Shown here piece after piece: positions 45,919-59,394 of a DNA stretch of 64,000 nucleotides (position 1 is its first letter; every line of letters starts with the position of its first letter). Origin of the DNA: Smallanthus sonchifolius (lineage: Eukaryota; Streptophyta; Magnoliopsida; Asterales; Asteraceae); assembly GCA_023525975.1 (NCBI GenBank), contig CM042030.1:20888350-20952349 (forward strand), given 5' to 3'. Both the position numbers and the translations under genes were made by a program. The notes beneath the pieces are model-generated. The model was not told the origin of the DNA. It saw nothing but the letters and a program-made list of their open reading frames with translations, and ran no database searches.

Positions 45919-48247
45919 CTGAAAAATTATTTGGACAACAAACACATATTAGACAAATATCAAAACACAAACAATACGAAAAACAAATTTGAAATAAAAA
46001 CAAAACAAACAAACAAACAATAAAAAAAATTTAAAAATAATTTCAAACACACAAAATTTTACAAGTCCAAAACTCTTCTGACCCCTAGGCGAACTTAATA
46101 AGTTCGCTTAGTGTTTCAAGAGGCGAACTTACTTATTAAGTTCGCCTGGACAAGTTCGCTTGAACAAGTTCGCCTGAACTGTCTGTTTTTTCAAATTCAA
46201 TCACAGAAATCAAAAACTTTTCAATCAGTGTGGAAATCAAGAAATAACCATTGTAAACCAATCGACTAGCACTAATAAGTCTTTATCAATGAACAATTTC
46301 ACGATTAAGGCTGGATAATCATCGAATTTAGGGCAAACAGTCACGGAATGAATCCGGAACAAAAACCTCACATTTCTCACAATTGAACGGACAAAAATCA
46401 ATGAAATTAGCTTAGTTATGTTCGTAAATCGATTTCGATTCAGAATGTATCGATTAACAACTCAACAACCACTGAATTTGAAATTTCGAAAAAATTTTGA
46501 ACAACTGGACAAGTTCGCTTTAACGTGAAGAAGATGAAGTGAATAAGTTCGCCTGGACACCCTTATACACATTAAGTTAGCTTATTTAGGCGAACTTGTT
46601 AAGTTCGCTTAACAAGCCCTAGGCGAACATAATAAGTTCGCTTTACCAATTTCAGGCGAACATATTAAGTTCGCTTTACCAGAAGTAGGCGAACTTAATG
46701 ACTTCAACATTTTCCTTGATCAAAATTTTTACCAACTTTCAACCCGTCACTTCTTGAACTTTCGGCAGCAGCATGTATTTGATCTAATCCCGAACAATTC
46801 AATAAAAGATTAAAATTTTCATGGAAAATAAAAAATAAAATCTTTTTGAATTTTATCTATACAAACGGAATCACATATTTTTGGATTTTTAATAGTACAA
46901 ACGGAAACACATATTTTTGGATTTTTATCTGTACAAACGGAAACACATATTTTTGAATTTTTATCTGTATAAACTGAAATCACATATTTTTGAATAAACA
47001 TCATGAGTAAGAAGATCATATCAGTATCCGAGTAGTTCATCACACATTTTAGCAATAACCAAGGGTAACCTATGATATGAAACAATCCAACTCATCTTGT
47101 ACTCTATGTATCTTTTTCAGTATTTGTAAATCATTCAATTTGAATAATATTTGAAATGATACGCTATAAATTTCAAAGTAAATGAGATCAGGTTATGAAA
47201 TGCTCGTTTATTTATACCGAATTTGAAATATAAAGTATGAATTCTTAAATTTGTTAATATTATATGATTTGAAACTATAAGCGTTTATTCTCCAAATTCA
47301 TATGATTTAGTACCATTTAGATGAAAAACATCATGTACCCCACATATATGCCAAACAGAAATATAATTTGCACTATCTTCAAGACATATACAGTTTATTT
47401 TAAGATTAGATCAATTTCCAAGATGAAATTATCTCATTTAGCACAAGAATAGAAGCAGATCCCAAAGGATATAAGAATCATGATGATTCAGAATCAGAAG
47501 ATTCTAATGAATTGGTTGTATAATGAAAATCAACAGATTCAGGTATGAGGATCCAACTATTATCTAGATAAGTTTCAAAGGAGTCAGACTAGATGATGTA
47601 TCTAACTGATCCAAGGGCGAATATATGTTTCAACAGATTTTGAAAGCATATCTTAGTTCAACAATACATTACATGTTTTTCGGGGCATGGGCAGTAATGT
47701 GAACTGAAATAAATTTGTGCTAAAGATATAATTCGATATTGGTCTCATGAAATTCTTTAAAACCATATATTCTTTATCTGATAATGATCTTTTACACACA
47801 CACAGAGGCATATAATGGATTCAAATCACAAATGTAATCATATCATATTTAATTTTCACACTACTATTAGTTTCAAAACGCTTTTAGTCTATTGACAATT
47901 CAAGTTTCAAAACTCATACACAAATTTGAAAACAGATTATCAAGATTAGAGCATTCACAACACTATCATTTCTCATTTATGCAGACTTTAAAATTTAGAT
48001 CAAATCAACTCAGTTTAATCAATCATATATCAAAGGTCTACTAAGGTCGTGTGAAATGAACTAATCACTGATGTACTATCATTTCTTCTCTAACTTCAAA
48101 TGAAGTCAAATTTATATTTTTCAATTTGTTTTGACTTTTTATAAATTAAGAACTTTTTTATTGAAAATTTAAAATGCAGAAATGTAATAAATCAATAAAA
48201 GAAATTAAAAACAAAATTTTCCATGAAAATCTGATTTTGAAAATATT
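45919..48247 (-). other. Copia-M spacer between pol and the 3' ORF
   Basis: About 2.3 kb without convincing coding sequence. It holds A/T-type palindromic iterons between 46086 and 46700 and a 36-bp tandem repeat (units at 46872, 46908, 46944 and a partial unit at 46981, each CACATATTTTTG plus ATCTGTACAAACGGAAA or variants). I did not find a TATA box at the LTR-like distance from these iterons, unlike Copia-P1. Confidence 0.7.
46086..46700 (-). promoter_or_regulatory. Internal iteron cluster of Copia-M before the 3' ORF
   Basis: Two groups. At 46086-46180 there are three to four GGCGAACTT/AAGTTCGCT arms, two of them full palindromes with varied centres. At 46505-46700 there are about five more, including GGCGAACTT-GTT-AAGTTCGCT near 46590 and two GGCGAACAT...AAGTTCGCT copies. 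They are more decayed than the LTR copies. Confidence 0.65.
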
Positions 48248-51200
48248 TTATTCGGGATTGATCATACCTATCATTTTGATTAGAAATTCAAACCTGGTAC
48301 GATCAAATGCCTTGGTAAACAAAACAGCAAAATTATCATCAGTGTGAACCTTTACTAGCTCAATCCACCTTTTCTCTGCACAATCACGAATGAAATGATA
48401 TCTAATCTCAATGTGCTTTGTTTTACTGTGCTTAACAGGATTATTAGTTATAGACATTGTAGCATTAATATCAATAAGCATAGGGGTTCCTATGAAATTC
48501 AAACCGTAATCTCTTAATTGCTGTTGTATCCACAGGATCTGTGAACAACAACTTGCAGCAGCGATGTATTCTGCTTCGCATGTAGAAATGGAGACTGTGG
48601 TTTTCTTTTTGCATTGCCAGGAAACAAGTCGATTACCCAAGAACTGACAACCACCTGTTGTAGATTTCCTGTCCAAACAACAACCAACAAAATCAGAATC
48701 AGTATAAGCATTGAAATCAAAGTTAGAACAATGTGGATACCATAGTCCCAATCTTTGTTTTCCTTTCAAATAACGAAAGATTCTTTTTACAGCTATTAAG
48801 TGAGATTATTTTGGTTTTGCCTGGAATCTGGAACAGATGCACACTGCGAACATTATATCTGGCCTTGAAGCGGTTAAGTACATGAGAGATCCAATCATTG
48901 CTCTGTAAAGTCGACAATCCACATCTTTTCCATCCGGGTCAGAATTCAGCTTATGATTGACCGGAATCGGAGTATCATATGGGGTACAGTCCTCCATCTT
49001 GAACCGGCTCAAGATGTCTTTGACATACTTGGACTGATAAATAAAGAAACCATCTTCCTTTTGATTTACTTGTAAACCTAAGAAAAATGATAACTCTCCC
49101 ATAGCTAACATTTCAAACTTCGACTTCATTACACTCTCAAAATCTTTGCATAACCCTTCATTTGTTGAGCCAAAAATAATATCGTCCACATATATTTTCA
49201 CCAGTAGGTAATCACCCCCTGATTTCTTTATGAATAAGGTCGAGTCAATCTTGCCACGAACAAAATAATTTGCCAAAAGATGTGCAGATAATGTTTCATA
49301 CCACGCGTGAGGAGCCTGATGAAGACCATAGAGGGCCTTATCAAGCTTGAAAACACTAGTCGGATGAAGTGGATCTTCAAACCCCGGCGGCTGGCAAACA
49401 TAAACCTCCTCCTTGACCTTACCATATAAAAAAGCACTTTTCACATCCAATTGAAACACCTTAAAACCTTCATAAGAAGCAAAAGCTAGAAACAGTCGTA
49501 TAGCTTCAAGCCTCACAACAGGCGCATAAACCTCGGTGTAATCAATTCCCTCTTGTTGATTGAAGCCCTGGACAACTAATCTTGCCTTGTTTCTTACCAC
49601 GACACCTCGATCATCTTTCTTACATTTAAACACCTATTTTGTACCAATCGGATATACACCCTTCGGAAGATCTACAAGATTCCAAACCTTAAGTTTGTCA
49701 AACTGAGCAAGTTCTTCCTGCATAGCCTTTATCCAATTGTTATCATTTAAAGCCATTTCAACATTTTTGGGTTCGACCTGAGAAATAAAACATGAATGTG
49801 AGCAATCATCAAGAACACCAGAATCTTTAATACATGTATACAAACAAGTATTGTCTACAAGAGAACGTGTTTTCACTCCATCCTGCAAATTTCCGATTAT
49901 ATTTTTCACTGGATGATCTTTGAGTTCCTTGATGGAAGCGACCTCATGAACTTGTAACACTTCAACACGAGTTGTATCAGATTGATAAGACAAATCATGA
50001 TTAATTGGAATTTCCGAGTCTAAATTTGTAGGAATCTCCCCTGAATCCTATGTCAAAGGTAATAAATCATCACCCAACAAAGGATCAACAGAAGAATCTT
50101 GAAAAATAGCATTGTCTTCCTCACTTTCTGAATCTTGTGGTCCCGAACAATAAGCAACATTAGGATTGGGAGCAGAAGTAGATGGAACCGATGAATTTAG
50201 AACTGTATTTGGTAGAAAGCCATTGTGTTGTGCATCCTGAAATGAATCATAGAGAACAGCAGCATCATCAGGAGAAATATCAGAAGGTAAATGAAAAGAC
50301 TTGAATAAGGGTTCATAATCAAATGCCCAATCTGGTCCAATCGCTATTTGAGGTAAAGAACGATTTGAACAATCAATATGGAACCATTCTTCAACTTGGC
50401 GCGTCTCTTTGTTAAAAACCCTCTTGGTAGTCGAATTGGCAACATACCCCAGAAAAATCCCTTCAATAGCTTTAGCACTGAATTTTTTTGGGACATCACG
50501 AACTTTCAACAGGGTGCAAGGATTACCAAAATGTAGTAAATAATCCAGATTCGGCTTTCGATTATTCAGCAACTCGTAGCAAGTCTTGTTATGTCGCTTG
50601 ACGGTCAAGACTCTGTTCAAAACGTGACACGCAGTATTCACAGCTTCAACCCAAAAAGTAACTGGAAGCTTAGAATCTGCAAGCATCGTGCGCACCGTTT
50701 CAACCAGCGTCATGTTATTTCGTTCAGCAACACCGTTTTGTTGAGGAACATATGGCGCACTGAATTCATGATGAATTCCCTTTTGTAGACAGAATAAGCC
50801 CATTTTGCTATTCTTAAACTCGCTGCCATTGTCACTCCTAATTCTTTTGACCTTCAGATTGAACAAATTCTCCAAACCTAGGATTAAGTATTGTACCAAC
50901 TCAATGGTTTCAGCTTTAGAAGAAAGAAACTGAACCCATGAAAATCTAGAGAAATCATCCGTTACTACCAAATAGTATGATTTTCCACCAATGCTCCTGA
51001 TACTAATCGGACCGAACAAATCCATATGTAGCAGCTCCAAAGGAGTTACGATAGAATTCTTCGATTTAGATTTGTGTGATTTTTTCCATTGTTTCCCCTT
51101 CTTGCAAGGAATACAATCATCAGGAACTGAGAATTTCATCTTCGGAATACCAAGAACCAGATCATTCTTAACAATATAGTTCATTTTTCGATAGTTGATG

Positions 51201-51640
51201 TGAGCTAGCTTCCTGTGCCACAAAATAGAATCTGATTCCGACGCCTTGGAGAGTAAACATGTAGGAATTGAATCCGTTGTAGTAGCAACACTCATGTCAA
51301 GGACATACGTGTCATTTCTCCTCGGGGCCTTCATAAGAATCCATTCGTCAGGAATAACAAAACCAGGTTTCAAGATATAACACTCAGCATCATTGAAATG
51401 GAACGAAAACTTCTTGTCACAAAGTTGTGATACACTAAAAAGATTGTGTTCCAGCTTCTCCACATAATTCACCTTCTCAAATTTGACTTTATCATTCTTT
51501 AAAGTTCCATGTCCAATTATGTACCCGCCTTTATTCCCCGCTAAAGCGACATAACCTCCATCAATATTTTTAATAACTTCAAGCAATCTGATATTCCCTG
51601 TCATATGTCGAGAGCAACCACTATCCACATACCATGTATT
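48248..51640 (-). pseudogene. Copia-M pol: protease, integrase, RT, RNase H
   Basis: Single frame from about 51640 to 48248. Protease active-site segment DSGCSRHMTG at 51628. GAG-pre-integrase WHRKLAHINYRK ... CIPCKKGKQ near 51210-51080. Integrase core with DLFGPISIRS, RSDNGSEF and NGVAERNN. RT with YVDDIIFGS at about 49190. RNase H with AYTDSDFVG, CEAEYIAA and KHIEIRYHFIRDC. TAG at 50048, TAG at 49634 (at a Trp position) and TAA at 48806 (Glu in Copia-P1) interrupt an otherwise well-preserved frame. It is more intact than Copia-P1. Confidence 0.95.
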
Positions 51641-53247
51641 GTTGATAGTCCTCCTTGGTTGTCCCTACATAAACAATGAAAATCAGTTAGAAATAGGAAC
51701 CCAAACCATTGTGGTCTTGGGTCGTCCAGATTGATCAAAATAAACAACTTCTAGTAACTCACAATCAATGTTATCATTAACTTTTGGAATAGAAGTTTAC
51801 CAACAGACTTTTTCAAAGGAGACTTATTTTGATTATTTTGAAAAACATTATTTGATATATTATTCTCAGATTCAGATGTTTCCAAAATTTTCTTCAATTT
51901 TCTGTTTCGTCTTCTCCTTTGTGGTCTAGACAATTTTACTTCAAATTGAGAATATTTTGAAATTCTAACATGAGGAATCTCAAGTTTCTCATGACAGATA
52001 AATGATTTAGAGTTCAATTTATCCTGCTGTTTAAATCCAAAGGATTTAACAAAAGATCGACAGGACATGTTTTGCTCCAAACTAAATGATGACTTTCCCT
52101 CATCTGTTTTTTTCAGAATCTTCACCACTTTTGGTTGTGAAGGAACAGTCTTCAATTTGCCCTTGTTCTTATAAAGACAATTGAACAGAATGTGACTAGA
52201 TTCGTTGCAATGAAAACAAACTCTTCTCTCTTAAAAAGTTCTAAAGTAAGAAGAATTCTTTGAGTTTGAGGAGCCATCAGATGTATAAGCTTCAGAAGAT
52301 TGTCCAAAACATTTTACTGTCTTCTTTGGAACATAAACCTATGTAGGCACCTTTGTTGAATGCACCTTTTGATGACCAGCAGCGACAAACCCACTTGACT
52401 GTAAAATTGGAGAAAGCTTAGGTGTAACGATTTTCACCTCATCAGGTTCAGTCAGAATGCATCTATCACGGGTAACAGTTTTTACAACTGTTGGTTCATC
52501 AAGTTTCACCTCTTTCGGAATACCTTCGACCTTCTTCTCATCAAATTCCTCATCCTCAGAATCAGATTCATACACCATATCCTCACCAGTTGCCGGGTTC
52601 ACTTTCAATACTGTTTTTGGATCTATTTCCTCTTCATGTATGATTTCAGGTTCAACCACATAATTTGCATTAAATGGTGGAGGAACAAATCCAATCCCAG
52701 CAACCCGTTTAGTAGGATCAACATTTAAATTAAAATAATCCAAAACAACAGAAGAATTTGTAAAATTTTCCAACTTTCTATGAAGTTTGATCAACTCAGA
52801 CTCTTTGTCAGAAATTTCTTTATTCTTTTGAGCAACAACTTCAGTTCGTTTTTCTATTTCAGCATAAGCCATATCCAGATGATAAGCTTGTTCTTTATAT
52901 TTCAACCCCAGAGAATTTAAGTCTCTTTTCAAAGACTCAATTCTATCGATGCACAATTTATCATTATCTTTCAGTTTCTGAATAACAGAATGCATCGATT
53001 TCATATCACAAATCAAGTTTGTGTTATCATCCATGACCTTTTGCAATATATCTTTAACAGTAATGCAGTTAGAACAGTAAATATGACAAACAGAGTCTTT
53101 TACCTTTGACGGATCAGACATGTCTGCCATGAAAACTTTGGCAATGGGAATATTTTCTGAATCAGCACCATCCGAAGCATTTTGTGTTAGAACAATATCA
53201 TCTTCAACAACACCTGATGCAACATCAGAATCAATATTCTGCTCTTG
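51641..53247 (-). pseudogene. Copia-M gag-pol linker with second zinc knuckle
   Basis: Same frame as gag down to about 51790. It includes MADMSDPSKVKDSVCHIYCSNC at 53130, a long predicted coiled coil (about 53060-52770), an acidic YESDSEDEEF patch, and the knuckle CFHCNESSHILFNC at about 52219-52178. Stops lie at 52339 and near 52231. A frameshift near 51790 and two stops near 51700-51670 precede the protease. It is parallel to 38553-39507 of Copia-P2. Confidence 0.85.
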
Positions 53248-54330
53248 TTATATTTCTTCATCAACAATCTGCACACTTTCACCATCACTTGAACTCTCAC
53301 TCGAACCATCATCATCAGCCACCTCTTCTGATTTTTCAGAATGAATTTCTGCTGCAAAGGCTTGACTTACAGCACCCACTAAATCTTCCAGATGAATACC
53401 CCAGTCATAGTTCTCATCATTTTGTGCAACCAATGTCGATGATGCAGATGCATGATTTGAATTTCCAGATGAACCATGTGATTGATTACGATTATTCTGA
53501 AAATTATTCTGCTTCTTCTGAGAATCAAACTCTACCTTTTGCTTCACACACTCTTTAGCAAAGTGACCATACTCTTGACAGTTATAACAACGCACTTTGG
53601 CTTTATCAAATCCCATGCGTGATCGACTATTAGACCCAATATACTTTCTGCCAGTTTTCTTCAAGAAATCTTTTGCTTGACGCATCAACATGGTCATATT
53701 CCATTGGATGTTCATTTCTTCCAGATCAACAGGGTCAATCTGTCTGAAATCTTCTTCAATAACCTCAAGATCTTGAATTTTCCCTCCAAAAAAATTCTCA
53801 TATGAAGCCATGAATGAGGAAAACATAGCTAGATAATCATCAGCAACCTTTTGATTTATATGAGATCTAGAAGATGTAGAAGCTGTTGTCGCAGAAAATC
53901 CAGAATGACTAGAATGACCAGAATGAATAGGAACTCCAGAACACTGATCATTAGAAGAATCTTGAGCATAGCCAGAAAAGAATGCAACTCCTGTACCAGT
54001 TTTACCAGTAGTCTTGGCAAAATACATTGAAGGATCCTGGATGTGCTCCATGTTAGTCTCCTTCTTCTTCTTCATATTCAGTTCATGCGATTGAATCTTC
54101 CCAAGAACTTCTTCAAGAGACATGGTTTTGTACTTGATATTTTCTTTGATCAAAACCTTATACACATCAAATTTTGATGGTAATGCCTCCAAGAACTTAT
54201 CATTAATTTCTTCAGTTTCATACACCACAGAAGCACTCGACAGTTCACTAAGCAGATGATAGAATATGGTAGCAAGATCATCTAAGGATTCATTTTGAAA
54301 ATGTTTGAAGACAAAGAATTGCTTCTTCAA
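53248..54330 (-). pseudogene. Copia-M gag, C-terminal part
   Basis: Continues the gag frame from the far side of the nested element. It has the copia gag block (FLEALPSKFDVYKVLI, SLEEVLGKIQSHELNMKKKKE) and an intact zinc knuckle CYNCQEYGHFAKEC near 53590-53550, followed by a Ser/Asn-rich section. It ends in a TAA at 53248, beyond which the frame stays open. It starts at the TTCAA target duplication. Confidence 0.92.
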
Positions 54331-55524
54331 TGTAACATCTATGATTTTCCGGCCGTATTTTTTTTATTTATCGCCTCATGCAATAATAACACCACACATA
54401 AACCCTATACTTGTCCATATATATATATATATATTATGCCATATTAACTATTATTTTATTAATTTACATATATCAATTTGAAATCTTTTAACCTTGTATT
54501 ACATGTTATTTCTTTATTTTATGTATAAAATGTATATGTATATTTACTTATGTATATCAGTAAACATTTTATTACTATAAATATACATAAATGCAAACCA
54601 TGGATTTCAATTCATATAACTTCACTTATATATATATATAATCATGAATATAGACATACTTATATACTTACAATTATTAACCATATCCTATTAAAATTAG
54701 TTGTTTGGTTTTTAAAACAAAGTCACATATTTGAACATGTTAAAATAAAACCTTATGAATTTGTTTAGATTAAACCAAATAAGTTTAGTTTTTATAAATT
54801 TTATAAAATCTATTTAGTTTTACATCCACAAATGAATTTTAAGCAATTAAAGAGTTTTGAAACCACCCCCCCCCCTTAAGCACACGATTTGGACCTTGCA
54901 CCACCACGAACCCTAAAAGGTCAAAGTCGAAATTTTGACTTTCTAAAGGTCATAAATTTGACTTTCTAAAAGTCAAAGTCGGTGAACTATTATCATGGGT
55001 GTATCTCCCCATGTTGTATGTGAACTATTAACTTGGGTGTCATCTCCCCTTGTTGGATGTGAACTATAAAACTCGGGTGTTATCTAACCCTTTTATCAAA
55101 ACGGCAATTCGTGGGATTGTGGCAGCTAGATTTCATTTACCAGGATTGAATTGTACGCTTGGAGCCTTATGTGTTCTCATATATGCTTTAGACATGCTTT
55201 GAACATATTGAATTGTAATCTATACTAACACTTTTGGTGTCAAAACCTATGTTACTCACCAACTACTTGTAGTTGACATTTACTCACATGTTTCAGGTGC
55301 ACCAGTTTGAGGACACTACTTGATCACTTAGGACTTTGGACCTAGCTTTAGTAAAGATTAAATTCAAATTATGTTATGTTTTGAACGTTTCGTTTTCCAT
55401 TTCCTATGTAACGGATGATTTTAAGTTGATGAATAAATATTGTCATTTAATAATAGATGATCATGTGCTTATGAACAACCGTGTCAGCCCCGGCGTATAA
55501 TCCGCCGCTGGTCGGGGTGTGACA
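54331..55524 (+). repeat. Nested element 5' LTR with large internal deletion
   Basis: 1194 bp against 3140 bp for its partner. It follows the 3' LTR closely to GGTGAA at 54985 and then jumps to sequence equivalent to 61997. The missing ~1.94 kb is bounded in the intact LTR by two GTGAA copies (60048-60052 and 61992-61996). It contains a C run near 54866 and an (AT)n run near 54418. Confidence 0.93.
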
Positions 55525-55527
55525 GAT

Positions 55528-55540
55528 TGGTATCAGAGCC
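55528..55540 (+). other. Nested element primer-binding site
   Basis: TGGTATCAGAGCC, three bases after the 5' LTR end: a 13-base match to the complement of plant initiator tRNA-Met. Confidence 0.95.
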
Positions 55541-58500
55541 ATGGTTATAGGGAATTAGGTTATTAGACACACATAACCTAGACTATAACGTAGGAGTCCC
55601 CAAACATGAGTTTAACTCATGTCTTTTATTAGGAACTCCACTTTATACTCACTTACACACATACTTACCTACATCTATCTATTTCCTTTTACATGATACA
55701 ATTACATGAACTACAACATTCCAAGGACTACATGGAATTATTTGAAACTATATGGATTACTTGAAACATATTTCTAGACTATAGCCTATAACGTTAGGAT
55801 ACCCTTATGTAAATATCTTACATATTATCTGGTGTATTACATTGCATGATACAATACAAATTTTCTTATGTACTATATTACTTGATAACCTACATGTTCA
55901 CAAAAACCGCTACTCTTGTAATACCTCATTTGTTACACTATTTGAACTGTTTGCACAATATCTATTTGATATCACTAAATGATATCTTAAGTTTTGACAT
56001 ACATTAAAATTTTCAAATCCCGTCAAAGTTTTGGGTTCTGAAAATTAGTAGAGAACATGTGCAATCCGGAAGGGTGAATGCCTGTACTTTGGGTCTTCTG
56101 TCTAGGAAAGCATTTCATATAAATCCAAATCAACCGAAGGATTCGTATGCTTTCCTGGGAATTCCCGAAGTGAGTGTTCACCTATAGGCTAAAGCATGTC
56201 TTCCTGAAAGTATAAGGACTTGAATCACTTTGATTTGTCATAGCATCCATTTGGTTATATGCCGGATGAATGCAATCTAAACATCATTCGCTTAATTATT
56301 ATAATTTGGTACACAAGTCTAAACCTTCTATTTTATCCTTACACTTAATCATATTTAAGTCAACTATACCTCTTCATCCTTATGCCTTGGAAATTTTATC
56401 ACCCTTATTATCATTTGCAAAGGATTTAAACCCTTAGCATGTACCATCCGAGGAAAAGAAGCTGCTTCAATAGGTGAAGCACACCCTTGAGCCACAAGAC
56501 ACAAACCTTAACGATTCTCACCATAACCATGAGTTCAAATAATAATGTCACTTGTACATGATGGCTGGAAGAGTGGGTGTAAGTCCATGAAAGATTCTGA
56601 CTAAGGAAAGAATGAGTACTTCAGTGTGTCCCTTGTGACCCACCTCTCTTTCCTGGGAATCCTTTCCATGGGTACACTACTTATAGGTCAAGTGTTACTC
56701 CTGATATATTATTATAAGAATTCGTTTTTATGATTAGTCAAAATTTTAAACTCATGAATACCTTTGTACTTAACAACTTACCACTACACTTGCGATCTTT
56801 TCGTGCTAGACATGGTATCCTACCCTCCTCATTCCCCTAAGAATCACCCTAGATCAGAGTAAACACAAGAGGAATACTTTGGGTCCCCATCACCAGACAA
56901 CCAGTCACTAGTATGAATAGCCGCCAGATCCATGTTTGAATGCAGAGCAGATTGACATAGGAGCAGACTTGAGACTCCAAGAAGTTGAATCACCTTCGAG
57001 ATACCCTTATCTAGCACCTAACCTATACCATCCAGACCCAGGAGAAGGACAAGCCAAGGAACCTACCAGTGTCTTAGGAGTTCCAGCTGATACCGCTCAC
57101 CTATATGTAAGGACTGCAGAGTTTCTGAGGAAAGGGATGGAGACCAGGGAATACTTGATGCACATACGGAAATAACTAGGACTGAAGCCGATTTGCAATA
57201 CGAATAACCACAACGATGTTCGTCTTGGTGCTCATCTGCTTCCTGGTGGAAAACTATCTGAGATGTTAGCCGGATACTCTATTTCACTATTTCTTAAAAC
57301 TTAAATTGAAACCCATATCTTGTACCCAGATATAAATGCTATTATTTTTAATTTTTTTTAATGATTGACATCCAAACCTTCTTTGTAAACTAATTATTCT
57401 GTTATTTTTCGATTTAACTAATATAGTTATTTTGTTCAAACAAAACCTTTATCAAACCCTTGGTTTATAAATTTTATCTAGATTATAAATTATTTACAAA
57501 CCCGTTCACCTTGTGAAGGAACTTAGTGCATTTCTTTTATAAAAAAAAAACATGTATCTTCTTATCTTAGTTAATAATTAATTATGACTCGATTAATTAT
57601 TTCATTACGACCTCTTAATTCGTTACTTTTAAATTATTGGCCTAATTACGAAATAATTTGGCCATTATTTTCCTTTGAAACATTCTCCATATGATAACTA
57701 AATAAATAATAAGGTTTTTACTTACCCAATTACCTAGTTATTCAACCTATTACTTTCACTTATTAATTTACAAACAAGGATAAATTTCAATTACTTGTCA
57801 TTTATAAACAAAAAGCTCAAAACAGTTATTCGTGTGCGTATTATTCTAAATACCTGTAAAACCTTCTCATCACCTTGCACCTTCGAAAATGTATGAACTT
57901 ACTAGCCACTTCGAAAAGATGAACCATCTCGCATAGGCGCTAACCATCCATCAACAAAGATGAAAACTTGAAACCCAATTACCTACATTACACAACACGT
58001 TTGTCTGCAGCACTCGATCGCCGACAAGATTCGATAGTTTACGTTACTCATGAGGTTCAATTATTTATATATGAAGATACCTAAGACTAAATTTTTTTCC
58101 ATTATACACGCAACTTGATTGTTTACGTTAAACATGAAACTTGGTTGTATACAATTTACATGATTATTTCCATTATACATGAAACTTGATTACTTGTAAT
58201 ATGCATGATACTAGATTGATCACATTATAGACGGAACTTGATTACTTGCAATATGCATGATACTAGATTATTCACACGATACATGATACTTGGTTATTCA
58301 CAATGTGCATAATACTAGATTATTTACGCCATGCATGAAACTTGAGTGCCTACTTTACATACGAAACTAGACCGTTTACTTTGTTCAAAATTGATTGTCC
58401 ACTATATACATGAGGCATGATCATTCAGTTTATCCATGAAAATTAATAACTATAAACTTTGAGCTACTCGGGGTTTGACGCATTCTTGTTCAAACACGAG

Positions 58501-59380
58501 GGAGCTATAAACTTTGAGCTACTCGGGGTTTGACGTATTCTTGTTCAAACACGAGGGAGCTATAAACTTTGAGTTACTCGGGGTTTGACGTATTCTTGTT
58601 CAGACATGAGAGAGAGCTATCAACTTCATGGGTAATCTGGAGGGATATGCCATTTACTCTGGACGCCCATGTATGGGGTTGTGCCACATTGTTAGCCTTT
58701 ACTTCCTGACTGACTTTACCATCTAGAGACACTGTTACCCATTAGCAACTCATACATGAAAACAATAGTTATGAACTTAGTGATCTTGTGTCCCCTCTGT
58801 ACCAACACACAATAGAATGATCTATACGGACCATACGACGATTTGAGTAATTACGGGTGCACACGTAATTATAAAAGTCAGCGCATGAAAAAACATAGTG
58901 AATTTGGTCGTGTGTGATGACATAAAACCTATCGTGATACATAGTAACAAAACTAAGACGATATGATAAGGGCAATGGTGGATACGCCGTTGGTGTTTCT
59001 GTCATAATGTCAGAAGTAGCGTTGTTCGTGTCACGTAGAGTCTTCTATCATTTTGACCTTGACCATGTCTATGGATTCTTTACCCAGTGATACTTTTTGA
59101 ACAAATTAGACGACATCCTAAACAAGTCTTAACCCTCAATCTCTCATCAAGTGAGGTATCCCATCATTTGAGTCCAAAATATTCCTCAACAACTTTCTCC
59201 CTAATTTACCCCAAACAAAAATCCATTATTACCATTCATGCCTAACTTTGAGTAACATGCCTGAATCTTGTATCCAATTGTACTCATTAAACCGACAGTC
59301 AAAACTCGTTAAAAATCCAAACTCACACCTTTTCCTGATTCAGTAGTCTCCAACAGTTGAATTTCGGGACGAAATCCCCT
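55541..59380 (+). other. Non-coding interior of the nested element
   Basis: No known retroelement domain seen in any frame. A plus-strand frame at 56936-57175 (79 codons, RYPYLAPNLYHPDPGEG) and a minus-strand frame at 59005-58769 (78 codons) are unrecognised and may be chance. From 58030 to 58430 a degenerate ~30-35 bp motif recurs (CATGAAACTTGATT, CATGATACTAGATT and variants). Confidence 0.65.
58450..58614 (+). repeat. 55-bp tandem repeat, three units
   Basis: Units at 58450, 58505 and 58560, each starting CTATAAACTTTGAG and containing CTCGGGGTTTGACG. Units 1 and 2 differ at one base seen (GCATTC and GTATTC); unit 3 has several more changes. Confidence 0.9.
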
Positions 59381-59394
59381 CAACTAGGGGATAC
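59361..59394 (+). other. Nested element polypurine tract region
   Basis: ATTTCGGGACGAAAT, CCCCT and CAACTAGGGGATAC lead directly into the 3' LTR start TGTAACATC. It is the same type as in the Tekay-like elements, which supports a gypsy origin. Confidence 0.85.

Noticed and set aside
54860..54880. Poly-C run as a functional signal
   Set aside because: It is present in both LTRs of one element and is a simple homopolymer; nothing else supports a role.
56936..57175. A 79-codon gene in the nested element interior
   Set aside because: No known domain, no conserved context, and length is compatible with chance, so it is mentioned only within the interior feature.
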